Shown piece by piece: positions 35,626-46,236 of a stretch of DNA of 64,000 bases (position 1 is the first letter of the stretch; each line of letters starts with the position of its first letter). The stretch spans positions 62,001-126,000 of the forward strand of contig NZ_CYUD01000007.1 in the NCBI RefSeq assembly GCF_001458295.1, read 5' to 3'. A model generated the notes under the pieces. That model was not told where the DNA came from. It did not search any database and saw nothing but the letters and a program-made list of their open reading frames with translations. A program made the position numbers and the translations under genes. This DNA comes from Ruegeria denitrificans (GTDB lineage Bacteria > Pseudomonadota > Alphaproteobacteria > Rhodobacterales > Rhodobacteraceae).

Positions 35626-36066
35626 ATGACTGACGAACATAATGCCCTTGCGGTCACGCTGTTCAGCGAGATCCTGACCGCCGATCAGCTATTGCGCAAC
35701 CGGCTTAGCCGGGTGCTGCCCAAGGGCATGGAAATCTCGCATTTCTCGGTGCTGAACCATCTGGTGTTCGTCGGGGATGAACGCAGTCCGGCGCAACTGG
35801 CAAATACATTCCATGTGACCCGAGGCGCAATGACCAACACTTTGGCCAAGCTGGAATGGGCCGGATACATCCACATCCGCCCCGACTGGGACGACGCCCG
35901 CCGCAAGATGGTGGCAATCAGCCCTGCCGGTCGCCGTGCGCGCGATCAGGCGATTTCTTCAATTGCACCGCTGATCAACCGCGTTGTCGGAGAACTGGGG
36001 CTGGAGCGGGTCCGCAGCACATTGCCCGTGCTGCGCGATCTGAGGATTCGACTCGAGGAGGAGTGA
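35626..36066 (+). CDS. MarR family transcriptional regulator
   Basis: 146 aa. Winged helix-turn-helix (RSPAQLANTFHVTRGAMTNTLAKLEWAGYIHIRPDWDDARRKMVAISPAGR) flanked by dimerising helices. Its targets are unknown. It lies 14 bases after the nitrilase gene and its stop is one base from the convergent yciI-like stop. Confidence 0.9.
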   Translation: MTDEHNALAVTLFSEILTADQLLRNRLSRVLPKGMEISHFSVLNHLVFVGDERSPAQLANTFHVTRGAMTNTLAKLEWAGYIHIRPDWDDARRKMVAISPAGRRARDQAISSIAPLINRVVGELGLERVRSTLPVLRDLRIRLEEE

Positions 36067-36067
36067 G

Positions 36068-36373
36068 TCAGGCCTTCAGGGTCGGATGCAGGTTTGAGGC
36101 CCGGAATTCGGTCACGCGAAACTTAGCAACCTTTTCCTGCGCGAACGGGTCTTGTTCCAGATAGCTTTCAGCATCTTCACGACTGTCGGCCGTCATCACG
36201 ATCAGGCCGCCAGTACGCGGAACCTTTGGCCCGGACATCAGGAACCGGCCAGCTTCATAAGATGCGCGGACAAAATCCATATGCGGATCGATTACAGCTG
36301 CCACCTTATCCATTGGTACAGTGTATTCAATGTCGACGACGAACAGGCTGCCACCTTCGGGGATTATTGACAT
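36068..36373 (-). CDS. YciI family protein
   Basis: 101 aa ferredoxin-like alpha/beta fold with the YciI pattern: HMDFVRASYEAGRFLMSGPKVPRTGGLIVMTADSREDAESYLEQDPF. Related to muconolactone isomerase-like dehydrochlorinases; the function of this group is not settled. It lies 9 bases downstream of ubiG. Confidence 0.88.
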   Translation of the reverse strand: MSIIPEGGSLFVVDIEYTVPMDKVAAVIDPHMDFVRASYEAGRFLMSGPKVPRTGGLIVMTADSREDAESYLEQDPFAQEKVAKFRVTEFRASNLHPTLKA

Positions 36374-36382
36374 GGGAAATCC

Positions 36383-37129
36383 TTATTCTGGCCGAATGCT
36401 TGCCGTGACGTAATTGACGCTCAGATCCCGGTCAGAGATCGACCAGCTCCAGAGAATCGGGTTGAACACAAAACCCTTGCGGTCCACCGGGTCCAGCCCG
36501 GCTTGGCGCAGAAGGTCGATCAGCTCATCCGGCGTGATGAATTTGTTCCATTCATGCGTCCCGCGCGGCAGCCAGCGCATAACGACTTCGGCCCCGACAA
36601 TCGCCACCGCATAGGATTTCGGGTTGCGGTTGATGGTCGAACAAATCTCCAGTCCGCCGGGTTTCAGCAATTGCTGTGTGGCAGTCAAGTAGGACAGCGG
36701 ATCGGCCACATGCTCGACAACTTCCATATTCAGCACCACATCGAACTTCTCGCCCGCTTCGGCCAGCGCCTCGGCGGTAGTGTGGCGATAGTCGATCTCC
36801 AACCCGGACTGTTCTGCGTGAATGCGCGCGACGGGCAGGTTGCCCTCGGCAGCGTCTGCGCCAACCACAGTGGCACCTAGACGCGCCATCGGTTCGCTCA
36901 GCAAGCCGCCACCGCAGCCGATATCCAGCAAGCGCAGGCCCTGAAAAGGATTCGGGGCCTTCAAATCGCGGTCAAATTCGCCTGCGATCTGCTGTGTGAT
37001 ATAATCCAGACGGCACGGATTCATCATGTGCAGCGGTTTGAATTTTCCGTGAGGATCCCACCATTCTGCGGCCATCGCTTCGAATTTTGCGATCTCGGAC
37101 GGGTCCACAGTGTTCGGATGCGCTTGCAT
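36383..37129 (-). CDS. ubiG: Ubiquinone 3-O-methyltransferase UbiG
   Basis: 248 aa. SAM-binding loop [20 protein letters not shown], then [14 protein letters not shown] and the tail [13 protein letters not shown]. It carries out both O-methylations in ubiquinone synthesis at the membrane. Start context [33 protein letters not shown] is diagnostic. Divergent from pip. Confidence 0.96.
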   Translation of the reverse strand: MQAHPNTVDPSEIAKFEAMAAEWWDPHGKFKPLHMMNPCRLDYITQQIAGEFDRDLKAPNPFQGLRLLDIGCGGGLLSEPMARLGATVVGADAAEGNLPVARIHAEQSGLEIDYRHTTAEALAEAGEKFDVVLNMEVVEHVADPLSYLTATQQLLKPGGLEICSTINRNPKSYAVAIVGAEVVMRWLPRGTHEWNKFITPDELIDLLRQAGLDPVDRKGFVFNPILWSWSISDRDLSVNYVTASIRPE

Positions 37130-37177
37130 TCCTGTCTCCGTATGCTCTTTTACGTTTAAGGACTATATAGGGGCATA

Positions 37178-38155
37178 ATGGACAAGTACCCGGACCAAAA
37201 GCGCGCAGTGCAATATCTGTACCCGCCGATCGACCCGTTCGATCAGCGCATGGTGGATATGGGCGAAGGGCACCGCATTTATATGGAACAATGCGGCAAT
37301 CCGAAGGGGGTTCCGGTTGTGGTGCTGCATGGCGGGCCGGGTGGCGGCTGCAGTCCGGCGATGCGGCGCTATTTTGATCCTAGCGTCTATAGGGTGATTC
37401 TGTTCGATCAGCGCGGCTGTGGCCGGTCGCGGCCCCACGCATCGGTGACAGACAACACTACCTGGCATCTGGTGGCCGATATCGAACGGCTGCGCACATT
37501 GCTGGATATCGACGACTGGACCGTGTTTGGCGGCAGCTGGGGCGCAACCCTGGCGTTGGTCTATGCGCAGGCGCACCCGGATCGTGTAAACCGTTTAGTG
37601 CTGCGCGGTGTGTTTCTGGCCACGCAGGCCGAGCTTGATTGGTTCTACGGTGGTGGCGCGGGCAAGTTCTGGCCCGAGCAATGGGCGAAATTCACCGCTC
37701 TGCTGACCGAAGGTGAGCTGAGCGATACGATCGGTGCCTATAACAAACGCCTGTTTTCCGGGGATCGCGCCACGGAAATCCTGTATGCGCGGGCGTGGTC
37801 ATCGTGGGAGAATGCGCTGGCGTCAATTCATGCCCAAGGCGGGGCGGGTGAAAGCCCCGGCGAATATGCGCGGGCATTTGCGCGGCTTGAGAATCACTAT
37901 TTCATCAACAGCGCTTTCCTTGAGAAGGACGGCCAGATTCTAGACCAAGTAGACAAGATCGCTCATATCCCTGGCCATATCGTACAGGGTCGCTATGACA
38001 TGATCTGCCCGCCGCAGGCCGCGTGGAATCTGGCCGAACGCTGGCCCAATGCCGAGCTGAAGATGGTTCGCAACGCAGGTCACGCCCTCTCTGAGCCCGG
38101 TATCAGTGCCGAACTGGTCCGAATCATGGACCGCGTGGCCGAGGGGGTGACATGA
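37178..38155 (+). CDS. pip: Proline iminopeptidase
   Basis: 325 aa alpha/beta hydrolase (S33). The oxyanion motif HGGPGGG, the nucleophile serine in GGSWGATLAL and the C-terminal histidine in RNAGHALSEPG are present. It removes N-terminal proline from peptides. The stop overlaps the start of the peptide-binding-like gene by 4 bases. Confidence 0.95.
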   Translation: MDKYPDQKRAVQYLYPPIDPFDQRMVDMGEGHRIYMEQCGNPKGVPVVVLHGGPGGGCSPAMRRYFDPSVYRVILFDQRGCGRSRPHASVTDNTTWHLVADIERLRTLLDIDDWTVFGGSWGATLALVYAQAHPDRVNRLVLRGVFLATQAELDWFYGGGAGKFWPEQWAKFTALLTEGELSDTIGAYNKRLFSGDRATEILYARAWSSWENALASIHAQGGAGESPGEYARAFARLENHYFINSAFLEKDGQILDQVDKIAHIPGHIVQGRYDMICPPQAAWNLAERWPNAELKMVRNAGHALSEPGISAELVRIMDRVAEGVT

Positions 38156-38973
38156 CCCGGATTGACCGCCGTGCTCTGTTTGCCTCGGGTGCTGCCGCTG
38201 CTTTGCTGGCGGCCACGGGGGCGTCGTTGGCGGATACGCCCAAGGCTGGCGGTGCGCTGCGGTTGGCCGTGCCGCGTGATGACAGCCTGGAACAGGTGGC
38301 CCGCGGGGCGGTGTTTGACGCGCTGACTGAGATTGCCCCCGATGGTACCTTGCGCGGAGAATTGGCCGCGGGGTGGCATACAGACGCTGATGCGCGGGTG
38401 TGGCATTTTGATCTGCGCGAGGGTGTTACCTTTCACGACGGCGCGTCGCTGGACGTTGCGGACGTGACGGCGGTTCTTAGTTATGTCGGACAGGCCGAAG
38501 CTGTATCCCCCAACAGGGTGCGTCTTGAACTGGCCGACGCGAATCCGGGGCTGCCTTTTCTGCTGGCCGACAGCCGTTTTGTCATCACCCGTGACGGGCA
38601 AGGCGTGAGCCCTCTGTTCGCGGCTAATGGCACCGGCTGTTACCGAGTGGAGCGGGCCAAGGATGATCGGCACTTCCTGGGCCGCAAGTTGGCCGGGCAC
38701 TATAAGTACGGCAAGGCCGGGTGGGCCGAGACGTTTGAAATCATCGTCATCCCTGATGCCCGTGTCCGGGCCGAGGCGTTGCGCGATGGCTTTGTCGATG
38801 TGGCGGCCCTGCCCGCAGGCGGCGAGCTGAAGGGCCGGCGCGGACTGCGATATCACCCAAGCGAATCGGAAATGGCACTGGCCGTGGCCCCGCATGTAGG
38901 TATGCCGCGCCAGATCGGAACGGGTCGCGCGCTGGACGATGGCCGTATCGCCGAGCGGTGGTGGATGGCGTAA
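38152..38973 (+). CDS. Short peptide-binding-like protein (SBP family 5, about half length)
   Basis: 273 aa. A twin-arginine-like signal ([25 protein letters not shown]) then the beginning of a family-5 solute-binding domain ([54 protein letters not shown]). Full-length relatives are ~500 aa; this one ends after lobe I and part of lobe II, without a frameshift I can see. It is coupled to pip by a 4-base overlap, so a role in peptide capture or a degraded relic is possible. No permease genes are near. Confidence 0.8.
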   Translation: MTRIDRRALFASGAAAALLAATGASLADTPKAGGALRLAVPRDDSLEQVARGAVFDALTEIAPDGTLRGELAAGWHTDADARVWHFDLREGVTFHDGASLDVADVTAVLSYVGQAEAVSPNRVRLELADANPGLPFLLADSRFVITRDGQGVSPLFAANGTGCYRVERAKDDRHFLGRKLAGHYKYGKAGWAETFEIIVIPDARVRAEALRDGFVDVAALPAGGELKGRRGLRYHPSESEMALAVAPHVGMPRQIGTGRALDDGRIAERWWMA

Positions 38974-39082
38974 ATCCGATCACGACCTGCAGCGGGGGTT
39001 GCAGTTTCGGGAAACCCTGCGTATATGCAGTTGCAACAGCGGCGTGTCGGGCTTCGGTCCGGGGCTCCACCGGAAAATTTCG

Positions 39083-39105
39083 ACGGGCCGCGCGCCCGTT
39101 TTTTT
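39083..39105 (+). terminator. Terminator-like hairpin upstream of rimP
   Basis: ACGGGC-(5)-GCCCGT followed by seven T. It sits 29 bases before the rimP start, so it may end the pip transcript or attenuate rimP-nusA-infB. Confidence 0.7.
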
Positions 39106-39133
39106 GTGCCCGTATGACAGGGTAGAGCACCAG

Positions 39134-39724
39134 ATGACAAACGACCTGATAGCCAAAGCGGCGATTGACCGGCGGCTGGCCGAGATCATTACCCCCGTGA
39201 TCGAAGATCTGGGGTATGAGCTGGTCCGCATCCGTTTGATGAGCGGCAAGACCACCACGATGCAGATCATGGCTGATAAGCCCGATGGCGGTATCGAAGT
39301 GGATGATTGCGCCGAAATTTCGAACGCGGTCAGCGCCACACTGGACGTCGAAGACCCGATTCTTGACGCCTATACGCTTGAGGTGTCCAGCCCCGGTATC
39401 GACCGCCCTCTGACCCGTCTCAAGGATTTTGAGATGTTCGAAGGGTATGAAGCCAAGATCGAGACCGCCGAGCTGATCGACGGCCGCCGCCGCTTCAAGG
39501 GTGAGCTGGCCGGGATCGAAGGGGACGAGGTTCTGATCAACATCCCCGAGGGGGATGAGACCATCACCATCGGTCTGCAATTCGACTGGTTGAGCGATGC
39601 AAAGCTGGTCCTGACTGATGATCTGATCAAGGAAATGCTGCGCCAGCGCAAGGACGCCGGTGCCCTGAACGAAAACGCTTTCGACGAGATTGAGACCGAA
39701 GGGTCCGAAGAGGAGACGAACTGA
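39134..39724 (+). CDS. rimP: Ribosome maturation factor RimP
   Basis: 196 aa from the ATG at 39134. N-terminal [23 protein letters not shown] and [30 protein letters not shown] are RimP landmarks. It assists 30S subunit assembly. First gene of rimP-nusA-ylxR-infB; it overlaps nusA by one base. Confidence 0.96.
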   Translation: MTNDLIAKAAIDRRLAEIITPVIEDLGYELVRIRLMSGKTTTMQIMADKPDGGIEVDDCAEISNAVSATLDVEDPILDAYTLEVSSPGIDRPLTRLKDFEMFEGYEAKIETAELIDGRRRFKGELAGIEGDEVLINIPEGDETITIGLQFDWLSDAKLVLTDDLIKEMLRQRKDAGALNENAFDEIETEGSEEETN

Positions 39725-41337
39725 TGGCAATCACCTCAGCCAACCAGCTGGAGCTGCTGCAGACCGCCGAGGCCGTGGCCCGCGAAAAGATGATCGACCC
39801 CGGTCTGGTTGTCGAAGCGATGGAAGAATCGCTCGCCCGTGCCGCCAAGAGCCGTTACGGCGCCGAGATGGACATTCGCGTGTCGATTGACCGCAAAACC
39901 GGCAAGGCGACCTTTACCCGCGTGCGCACCGTGGTCGAGGATGAAGAGCTGGAAAACTACCAGGCTGAGATGACCGTCGAGCAAGCGAAGCAGTACTTGG
40001 AAGCGCCCGAAGTTGGTGACGTCTTCGTCGAAGAAGTGCCGCCGGTTGAAATGGGGCGTATCGCAGCGCAATCCGCCAAGCAGGTGATCCTGCAGAAGGT
40101 GCGCGAAGCTGAACGCGACCGTCAGTACGAAGAATTCAAGGATCGCGCAGGCACCATTATCAACGGTGCCGTCAAACGCGAAGAATTTGGCAATGTCATC
40201 GTCGATCTGGGCGGTGCCGAGGCCGTTCTGCGCCGCAACGACAAGATCGGCCGCGAAAGCTATCGCCCGAATGACCGCGTGCGTGCGTATATCAAGGAAG
40301 TGCGTCGCGAAGTGCGTGGCCACCAGATCTTCCTGTCGCGTACCGCGCCGGAATTCATGGCCGAGCTGTTCAAGATGGAAGTGCCAGAAATCTATGACGG
40401 CATCATCGAGGTCAAGGCCGTGGCCCGTGACCCCGGTTCGCGCGCCAAGATCGCCGTGATCTCGTATGACGGTTCGATTGATCCCGTTGGTGCCTGCGTT
40501 GGTATGCGCGGCAGCCGCGTGCAGGCCGTTGTGAACGAACTGCAGGGCGAGAAAATCGACATCATTCCGTGGAACGAAGATCAGCCGACCTTCCTGGTGA
40601 ATGCGCTGCAGCCCGCCGAGGTTTCCAAGGTGGTTTTGGACGAAGAAGCTGGCAAGATCGAAGTTGTGGTTCCCGAGGAACAACTGAGCCTCGCAATCGG
40701 TCGCCGCGGTCAGAACGTGCGTCTGGCCAGCCAGCTGACAAATCTGGACATCGACATCATGACCGAAGCCGAAGAATCGGCCCGCCGTCAAAAGGAGTTC
40801 GAAGCCCGCACCCAGCTGTTCATGGAAAGCCTGGATCTGGACGAATTCTTTGCTCAGTTGCTGGTGTCCGAAGGCTTTACCAACCTCGAAGAGGTTGCGT
40901 ATGTGGAAATCGATGAACTGCTGGTCATTGACGGCGTTGACGAAGGCACCGCGCAGGAACTGCAGACCCGTGCCCGTGAATATCTGGAAGCACAGGCCAA
41001 AGCTGCACTGGATGCAGCGCGTGCTCTGGGTGCCGAGGATAGCCTTATTGAATTCGAAGGCCTGACACCCCAGATGGTGGAAGCGCTGGCCAAGGACGAC
41101 GTGAAGAACCTGGAAGACTTCGCCACCTGCGCTGACTGGGAACTGGCCGGTGGCTGGACCACGGTCGATGGTGAGCGTATCAAGGATGACGGTGTGCTTG
41201 AGCCCTTCGGCGTAACGCTGGAAGAGGCGCAGGATCTGGTCATGACCGCGCGCATCATGCTGGGCTGGGTCGATCCCGCCGAGCTGGAACAAGCCGAAGA
41301 AGATGGCGAAGCAGTAGACGAGGAGGCCGAGGCCTGA
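39724..41337 (+). CDS. nusA: Transcription termination/antitermination factor NusA
   Basis: 537 aa. N-terminal RNA-polymerase-binding domain, S1 domain (about 135-200), two KH domains ([35 protein letters not shown]) and C-terminal helix-hairpin-helix repeats from ~370, with an acidic tail. It controls pausing, termination and antitermination. Standard rimP-nusA-infB context. Confidence 0.98.
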   Translation: MAITSANQLELLQTAEAVAREKMIDPGLVVEAMEESLARAAKSRYGAEMDIRVSIDRKTGKATFTRVRTVVEDEELENYQAEMTVEQAKQYLEAPEVGDVFVEEVPPVEMGRIAAQSAKQVILQKVREAERDRQYEEFKDRAGTIINGAVKREEFGNVIVDLGGAEAVLRRNDKIGRESYRPNDRVRAYIKEVRREVRGHQIFLSRTAPEFMAELFKMEVPEIYDGIIEVKAVARDPGSRAKIAVISYDGSIDPVGACVGMRGSRVQAVVNELQGEKIDIIPWNEDQPTFLVNALQPAEVSKVVLDEEAGKIEVVVPEEQLSLAIGRRGQNVRLASQLTNLDIDIMTEAEESARRQKEFEARTQLFMESLDLDEFFAQLLVSEGFTNLEEVAYVEIDELLVIDGVDEGTAQELQTRAREYLEAQAKAALDAARALGAEDSLIEFEGLTPQMVEALAKDDVKNLEDFATCADWELAGGWTTVDGERIKDDGVLEPFGVTLEEAQDLVMTARIMLGWVDPAELEQAEEDGEAVDEEAEA

Positions 41338-41359
41338 TCTCAGGCCTCGGGGTACGCGC

Positions 41360-41983
41360 ATGGGTCGCGGTGGCTTCCATAAGGATCGGTCCGAAGGGCC
41401 TGAACGCAAGTGCATCGCCACGGGCGAGATTCAACCTAAATATGGGTTGATACGCTTTGTGACAAGGCCGGACGGGCAGGTCTATCCGGATGTCGCGGCG
41501 AAACTGCCGGGGCGCGGGGTCTATGTGGCGGCAGATCGCGCCGCCTTGGACAAGGCCGTAGGCAAGAAACTGTTTGCCCGCGGGTTCAAGGCGCAAGTGA
41601 ACGTGCCGCAGGACCTGACCGAAGAGGTCGAAAAACAGGTTTCGCGCCGGGTGATCGAATTGTTGAGCCTGGCGCGCAAGTCCGGTGACGCGGTCGCCGG
41701 GTACGAAAAGGTCAAGACGTGGCTGGACCGAGAAGAGGCGCAAGTGCTGATTCAGGCCGCTGATGGATCGGGGCGCGGCAAGTCGAAACTCAGCACGCCG
41801 CACTTCGGAAAATACATCGGTTGGCTGACCGCGGACGAGTTAGGACAGGCATTTGGGCGCCAAACCGTGATTCATGCGGCGCTGGCCTCTGGCGGACTCG
41901 CCAAACGTGTTGTAGAGGAAGCGCAGCGCCTGCGTGGCTTGCGCGAAACGGATGACGGCGGCAGGGGCCGCACGGAAGGGTAA
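41360..41983 (+). CDS. YlxR-type RNA-binding protein with L7Ae-like domain
   Basis: 207 aa. N-terminal YlxR/DUF448 domain ([41 protein letters not shown]) and a C-terminal L7Ae/L30e-like domain ([22 protein letters not shown]). Likely a nucleoid or RNA-binding factor of translation. It lies 22 bases after nusA and 8 bases before infB. Confidence 0.92.
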   Translation: MGRGGFHKDRSEGPERKCIATGEIQPKYGLIRFVTRPDGQVYPDVAAKLPGRGVYVAADRAALDKAVGKKLFARGFKAQVNVPQDLTEEVEKQVSRRVIELLSLARKSGDAVAGYEKVKTWLDREEAQVLIQAADGSGRGKSKLSTPHFGKYIGWLTADELGQAFGRQTVIHAALASGGLAKRVVEEAQRLRGLRETDDGGRGRTEG

Positions 41984-41991
41984 AAAGCTTT

Positions 41992-44472
41992 ATGAGCGAG
42001 AATGACGGCAAAAAGACATTGGGTCTTCGTGGCGGGGCACGCCCCGGAAATGTGAAACAGAGTTTCAGCCACGGACGCACCAAGAATGTCGTGGTGGAAA
42101 CCAAACGCAAGCGCGTGGTGGTTCCCAAGCCGGGCGCCGGCAAACCGGGTGGCGGGGCAACGCCGTCGGGTGATCCGTCGCGCCGCCCTGCAGGAATCTC
42201 TGACGCCGAAATGGCGCGCCGGATGAAAGCATTGCAGGCCGCCAAGGCCCGCGAGGTCGAAGAGGCCGCCGCCCGCGAAGCCGCCGAAAAAGCGCGCGAG
42301 GAAGAGCGCGCCCGTCGTCGTGCCGAGCAAGAGGCCAAGGAACGCGAACAGCGCGAGGCCGAAGAACGCGCCCGCGCCAAGGCTGAAGAGGAAGAGCGCA
42401 AGCGCAAAGAAGCTGAAATTGCTGCACAACGCGCCTCAACCCCTGCGCCTGCCGAACCCAAGGCCGCCGCACCGCGCAGCCCGGTCAATAAACCAGCACC
42501 TGCCGCGACGCCTCGTAAGAACGAGCGTGAGCGGGAGCAGCGTGGAAACCGCGGTAAGGGCCGTGATGACAACCGTCGTTCCGGCAAGCTGACACTGGGT
42601 CAGGCCACTGGTGGCGAAGGCAGCCGCCAACGCTCGATGGCGTCGATGAAGCGCAAGCAAGAGCGTGCGCGTCAAAAAGCCATGGGCGGCCCGGTCGAGC
42701 GGGAAAAGGTAATCCGCGACGTTCAGCTGCCCGAGGCGATCACAGTGTCCGAGCTGGCCAACCGTATGGCCGAGCGTGTGGCTGACGTGGTCAAATCGCT
42801 GATGAACATGGGCATGATGGTCACACAGAACCAGACCATCGACGCTGATACAGCTGAGCTGATTATCGAAGAGTTCGGCCACAAGGTCACCCGCGTCTCT
42901 GATTCGGATGTTGAAGACGTCATCAAAGAGGTCGAAGACGACGATGCCGATCTGAAACCGCGTCCGCCGGTCATCACCATCATGGGTCACGTCGACCATG
43001 GTAAGACCTCGTTGCTGGATGCGATTCGTGACGCGCGGGTTGTGGCCGGTGAGGCTGGTGGCATCACCCAGCATATCGGCGCCTATCAGGTGAAAACTGA
43101 TGGCGGTACAACGCTGACCTTCCTGGATACACCGGGCCACGCGGCCTTTACCTCGATGCGTTCGCGCGGGGCTCAGGTCACGGATATCGTGGTTCTGGTT
43201 GTTGCTGCCGATGACGCGGTGATGCCGCAGACGGTCGAAGCGATCAACCACGCGAAAGCGGCCGGAGTGCCGATGATCGTGGCGATCAACAAGGTCGACA
43301 AGCCGGGTGCGAACCCGGACAAGGTGCGCACTGATCTGCTGCAGCACGAAGTGATCGTCGAGAAAATGTCGGGTGAGGTTCAGGATGTCGAAGTGTCCGC
43401 CATCACCGGTCAAGGTCTGGACGAACTGCTGGAAGCCATCGCGCTGCAATCCGAAATTCTGGAACTGAAAGCCAACCCGAATCGCGCCGCCCAAGGTGCC
43501 GTGATCGAGGCGCAGCTGGACGTGGGTCGCGGCCCCGTTGCCACTGTTCTGGTTCAGAACGGAACTTTACGTCAGGGCGATATCTTCGTTGTGGGTGAGC
43601 AGTACGGTAAGGTTCGTGCGCTGATCAACGACAAGGGCGATCGCGTCCAAGAAGCTGGCCCCTCGGTTCCGGTTGAGGTTCTGGGTTTGAACGGCACGCC
43701 AGAAGCGGGCGACGTTCTGAACGTGACCGAGACCGAAGCACAGGCCCGTGAGATCGCGGAATACCGCGAACAAGCCGCCAAGGACAAACGCGCCGCCGCT
43801 GGTGCCGCGACGACCCTTGAGCAGCTGATGCAAAAGGCGAAGGAAGACGAGAACGTCAACGAACTGCCAATTCTGATGAAAGCGGACGTACAAGGCTCGG
43901 CTGAGGCCATTGTTCAGGCGATGGAAAAAATCGGCAACGAAGAGGTGCGCGTACGCGTACTGCACTCGGGCGTTGGTGCGATCACCGAGACAGATGTCGG
44001 TCTGGCCGAAGCCTCGGGCGCCCCGATCTTGGGCTTCAACGTGCGTGCCAATGCGTCGGCACGGAACACGGCGAACCAGAAGGGTGTGGAAATCCGCTAC
44101 TACTCGGTGATCTACGATCTGGTCGACGACGTGAAAGCCGCCGCTTCGGGCCTGCTGAGCGCCGAGATCCGCGAAAAGTTCATCGGTTACGCCGAGATCC
44201 GCGAAGTCTTCAAGGTCACCGGCGTTGGCAAGGTTGCCGGCTGTCTGGTCACCGAAGGTGTGGCGCGTCGTTCGGCTGGCGTTCGCCTGCTGCGCGACAA
44301 CGTGGTGATCCACGAAGGCACGCTGAAGACGCTGAAACGCTTCAAAGACGAAGTGTCCGAGGTTCAGTCGGGTCAGGAATGCGGTATGGCGTTCGAAAAC
44401 TACGACGATATCCGCGCTGGCGACGTGATCGAAATCTTCGAGCGCGAAGAGGTCACCCGCACGCTGGATTGA
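41992..44472 (+). CDS. infB: Translation initiation factor IF-2
   Basis: 826 aa. A long charged Ala/Glu/Arg-rich N-terminal linker (to ~250), the IF2N region, then the GTPase with GHVDHGKTS (G1), [12 protein letters not shown] (G3) and NKVDKPGA (G4), and C-terminal domains ending [13 protein letters not shown]. It delivers fMet-tRNA to the 30S subunit. Ends in a strong terminator. Confidence 0.98.
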   Translation: MSENDGKKTLGLRGGARPGNVKQSFSHGRTKNVVVETKRKRVVVPKPGAGKPGGGATPSGDPSRRPAGISDAEMARRMKALQAAKAREVEEAAAREAAEKAREEERARRRAEQEAKEREQREAEERARAKAEEEERKRKEAEIAAQRASTPAPAEPKAAAPRSPVNKPAPAATPRKNEREREQRGNRGKGRDDNRRSGKLTLGQATGGEGSRQRSMASMKRKQERARQKAMGGPVEREKVIRDVQLPEAITVSELANRMAERVADVVKSLMNMGMMVTQNQTIDADTAELIIEEFGHKVTRVSDSDVEDVIKEVEDDDADLKPRPPVITIMGHVDHGKTSLLDAIRDARVVAGEAGGITQHIGAYQVKTDGGTTLTFLDTPGHAAFTSMRSRGAQVTDIVVLVVAADDAVMPQTVEAINHAKAAGVPMIVAINKVDKPGANPDKVRTDLLQHEVIVEKMSGEVQDVEVSAITGQGLDELLEAIALQSEILELKANPNRAAQGAVIEAQLDVGRGPVATVLVQNGTLRQGDIFVVGEQYGKVRALINDKGDRVQEAGPSVPVEVLGLNGTPEAGDVLNVTETEAQAREIAEYREQAAKDKRAAAGAATTLEQLMQKAKEDENVNELPILMKADVQGSAEAIVQAMEKIGNEEVRVRVLHSGVGAITETDVGLAEASGAPILGFNVRANASARNTANQKGVEIRYYSVIYDLVDDVKAAASGLLSAEIREKFIGYAEIREVFKVTGVGKVAGCLVTEGVARRSAGVRLLRDNVVIHEGTLKTLKRFKDEVSEVQSGQECGMAFENYDDIRAGDVIEIFEREEVTRTLD

Positions 44473-44493
44473 TCCGGTTCACCATCGAAACAG

Positions 44494-44524
44494 AAAACAG
44501 CGGCCCCTTTTGGCCGCTGTTTTA
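44494..44524 (+). terminator. Rho-independent terminator of infB operon
   Basis: AAAACAGCGGCC-(6)-GGCCGCTGTTTTA: a stem of about 12 pairs and a T-run, 21 bases after the infB stop. Confidence 0.9.
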
Positions 44525-44626
44525 TTTTGGAAGACCGCGCGCCTTCGGTCGTTTGTGCGAGACTTTCTGAATTCAGTCAGTACAGCGCGTCTTACAATCT
44601 TACACTAATTGCGAGACGATACTGAC

Positions 44627-44884
44627 TCAACGTCGGTTGAGCGGACAAGGGCGCAGTTCAATTTCTGAACTGTGCTGACGCAGCATATCCTTGCAGTCGC
44701 GACACACATCTTGTTGCAACGCAGCGCATGTCACCGAAGCCGTCGTTTGGTATTCATTGAATATGTGCTCAAGGCGCACGTCCCATACATCGAGTGCCTC
44801 TGCCTTTGCTTCTGAGACATCTCGCAGATCAGTTTCGGTGACAGTTGGTACTGTATCGGGAGGCGTCAGAGTGTTGAGGAGCAT
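44627..44884 (-). CDS. Possible hypothetical or broken gene, 85 aa
   Basis: ATG at 44884, TGA-type stop at 44627. The same frame stays open upstream to 45019 (131 codons) without an earlier start, in a way that looks coding (the part above the ATG includes GHSAGLSHKSTFPNYTALR and DFSDHLEQAISENTR). Two cysteine motifs (VCRDCKDM) near the C-terminus. It may be a gene that lost its 5' end. No family recognised; a competing frame runs on the + strand at 44966-45127. Confidence 0.3.
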   Translation of the reverse strand: MLLNTLTPPDTVPTVTETDLRDVSEAKAEALDVWDVRLEHIFNEYQTTASVTCAALQQDVCRDCKDMLRQHSSEIELRPCPLNRR

Positions 44885-44965
44885 CCGAGTGTTTTCGCTG
44901 ATCGCCTGTTCGAGATGGTCGCTGAAATCAGCTCGTAAAGCGGTGTAGTTAGGAAAGGTCGATTT

Positions 44966-45127
44966 GTGGGACAGCCCTGCGCTATGGCCAACGATGTGCT
45001 CATCACGCTGTGCAATGACTTACTGGCCATCACCGCCATGCCTGAGGAAATCGCCGAAACTTTGTTGCATGGAACCTCCGAGCAGGTGCGAAACAGGTTC
45101 TATTCAATTTTGGTAAAGAAAGCCTAA
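44966..45127 (+). CDS. Possible small ORF, 53 aa
   Basis: GTG at 44966 after AGGAAAGG, with an internal ATG at 44984. The translation (MANDVLITLCNDLLAITAM then PEEIAETLLHGTSEQVRN) looks protein-like and helical. It overlaps the open minus-strand frame ending at 44627, so at most one is real. Not identified. Confidence 0.25.
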   Translation: MGQPCAMANDVLITLCNDLLAITAMPEEIAETLLHGTSEQVRNRFYSILVKKA

Positions 45128-45267
45128 GACTACCGTTAGTAACCTTCTCGCGAAGAGCAACTCATCTTGCTCAGGTCGGAGCAGGAATTCATGCGCGGCG
45201 TGGCATCTGTAAAAAAGGGCTCAGCACCGACCAACGCCTGGAAATAGACCGGTAGTCGCTTTGAAAT

Positions 45268-45289
45268 GGCGAACGCGTGACCGTTCGCC
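45268..45289 (-). terminator. Perfect hairpin just 3' of the recombinase gene
   Basis: GGCGAACG-(6)-CGTTCGCC, 8-bp perfect stem, nine bases past the recombinase stop on its strand. It lacks a clear T-run; it could end the transcript or be part of a recombination site. Confidence 0.45.
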
Positions 45290-45297
45290 AAGATGGC

Positions 45298-45930
45298 TTA
45301 GATGTCGATGCGCTCTGCAATGTTCAAGGCATCTTCGAATTCAACGCCAAGGTATCGAACAGTGCTGTCGACTTTGGTGTGACCAAGCAGCAGTTGGACC
45401 GCGCGAAAGTTGCCAGTCTTTCGAAAAATTTCCGCCGCCTTCGTCCGCCGAAGTGAATGCGTCCCATATCCACTCGGTTCTAAGCCAATCGCAGTCACCC
45501 AGTCTCGAACAAGCCGCCTATACTGGCGGGTTGAGATGTGCGGGCGGTCGTGGAACCGGCTGGGGAACATGAACCGACATGCAAACATCTCGGGCGAGTT
45601 GACCCAGACCAAGACGGTTTCTCGCGTGTTTTCCGTAAGTTCGAACTGGACCGGTCGCTTAGTCTTGCTTTGGATCACCGAAACGCGTTCAAGTACTCGA
45701 TCATCTTTGACAAGTTCGATAACAGAGAGTTTGACCAGATCACAGCCGCGCAGCTTGCTGTCGATTGCGACGTTGAACATAGCCAAATCGCGTAGATTGC
45801 CCGCCATTTCAAGCCGCGCCCGGATTGCCCAAACCTGCTTGGGTAGCAGCGGTCTTTTCTGACCGATGATCCGACCTTTGTTCCAAGCCTTGCGCTTTGG
45901 GGTGACTGCGGGAAGTTGGACTCGTGGCAT
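45298..45930 (-). CDS. Short tyrosine recombinase/integrase
   Basis: 210 aa from the ATG at 45930 (MPRVQLPAVTPKRKAWNKGRI), preceded by GGAGGG. The catalytic set is visible: Arg near residue 61 (SKLRGCDLVKL), HSLRR, then GHTKVDSTVRYLG with the nucleophile Tyr. The protein lacks the long N-terminal arm-binding domain of phage integrases, so it is the short family common in proteobacterial genomes. Target site unknown. It sits alone in a poorly coding stretch that separates infB from the amine locus. Confidence 0.88.
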   Translation of the reverse strand: MPRVQLPAVTPKRKAWNKGRIIGQKRPLLPKQVWAIRARLEMAGNLRDLAMFNVAIDSKLRGCDLVKLSVIELVKDDRVLERVSVIQSKTKRPVQFELTENTRETVLVWVNSPEMFACRFMFPSRFHDRPHISTRQYRRLVRDWVTAIGLEPSGYGTHSLRRTKAAEIFRKTGNFRAVQLLLGHTKVDSTVRYLGVEFEDALNIAERIDI

Positions 45931-46014
45931 GATTTGCCCTCCGTTCCTCCCTCCTGACCCAATCATCAGCACCGCACTGACTGGACGATTTTACAGCTGA
46001 GCGAAAGACCGGTG

Positions 46015-46236
46015 TCAGAGACGCGCGAAGTTTGCCATCACTGCACCGGCGCTAGGCGGCAATGAGCCCATACCAACCGATTGCTGCACCAGGCATAAAC
46101 TGAAACTAAGTGCTGAAAGTAGGCATTCGGCCGTTTCCAACATGGTCTTATGGCGCTGTTTCGACCAGCCTTCGATTTGCTGCGGGCGGCCAATCCAGCG
46201 GGCTTTCGTGGTCAGCGCGATACGGTGGGCTACCCG
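46015..46236 (-). pseudogene. Possible gene remnant, 5' truncated
   Basis: Open for 73 codons on the minus strand without a usable early start (first ATG is internal). Translation contains RIALTTKARWIGRPQQIEGW and SKQRHKTMLETAECLLSAL, which looks coding in contrast to the surroundings. I cannot name the family; a transposase or mobile-element gene is one possibility given the recombinase next door. Confidence 0.25.

Noticed and set aside
39736-41421. A 561-codon frame antisense to nusA
   Set aside because: High-GC shadow of nusA; the residue mix (rich in H, F, D, L) is typical of an antisense frame.
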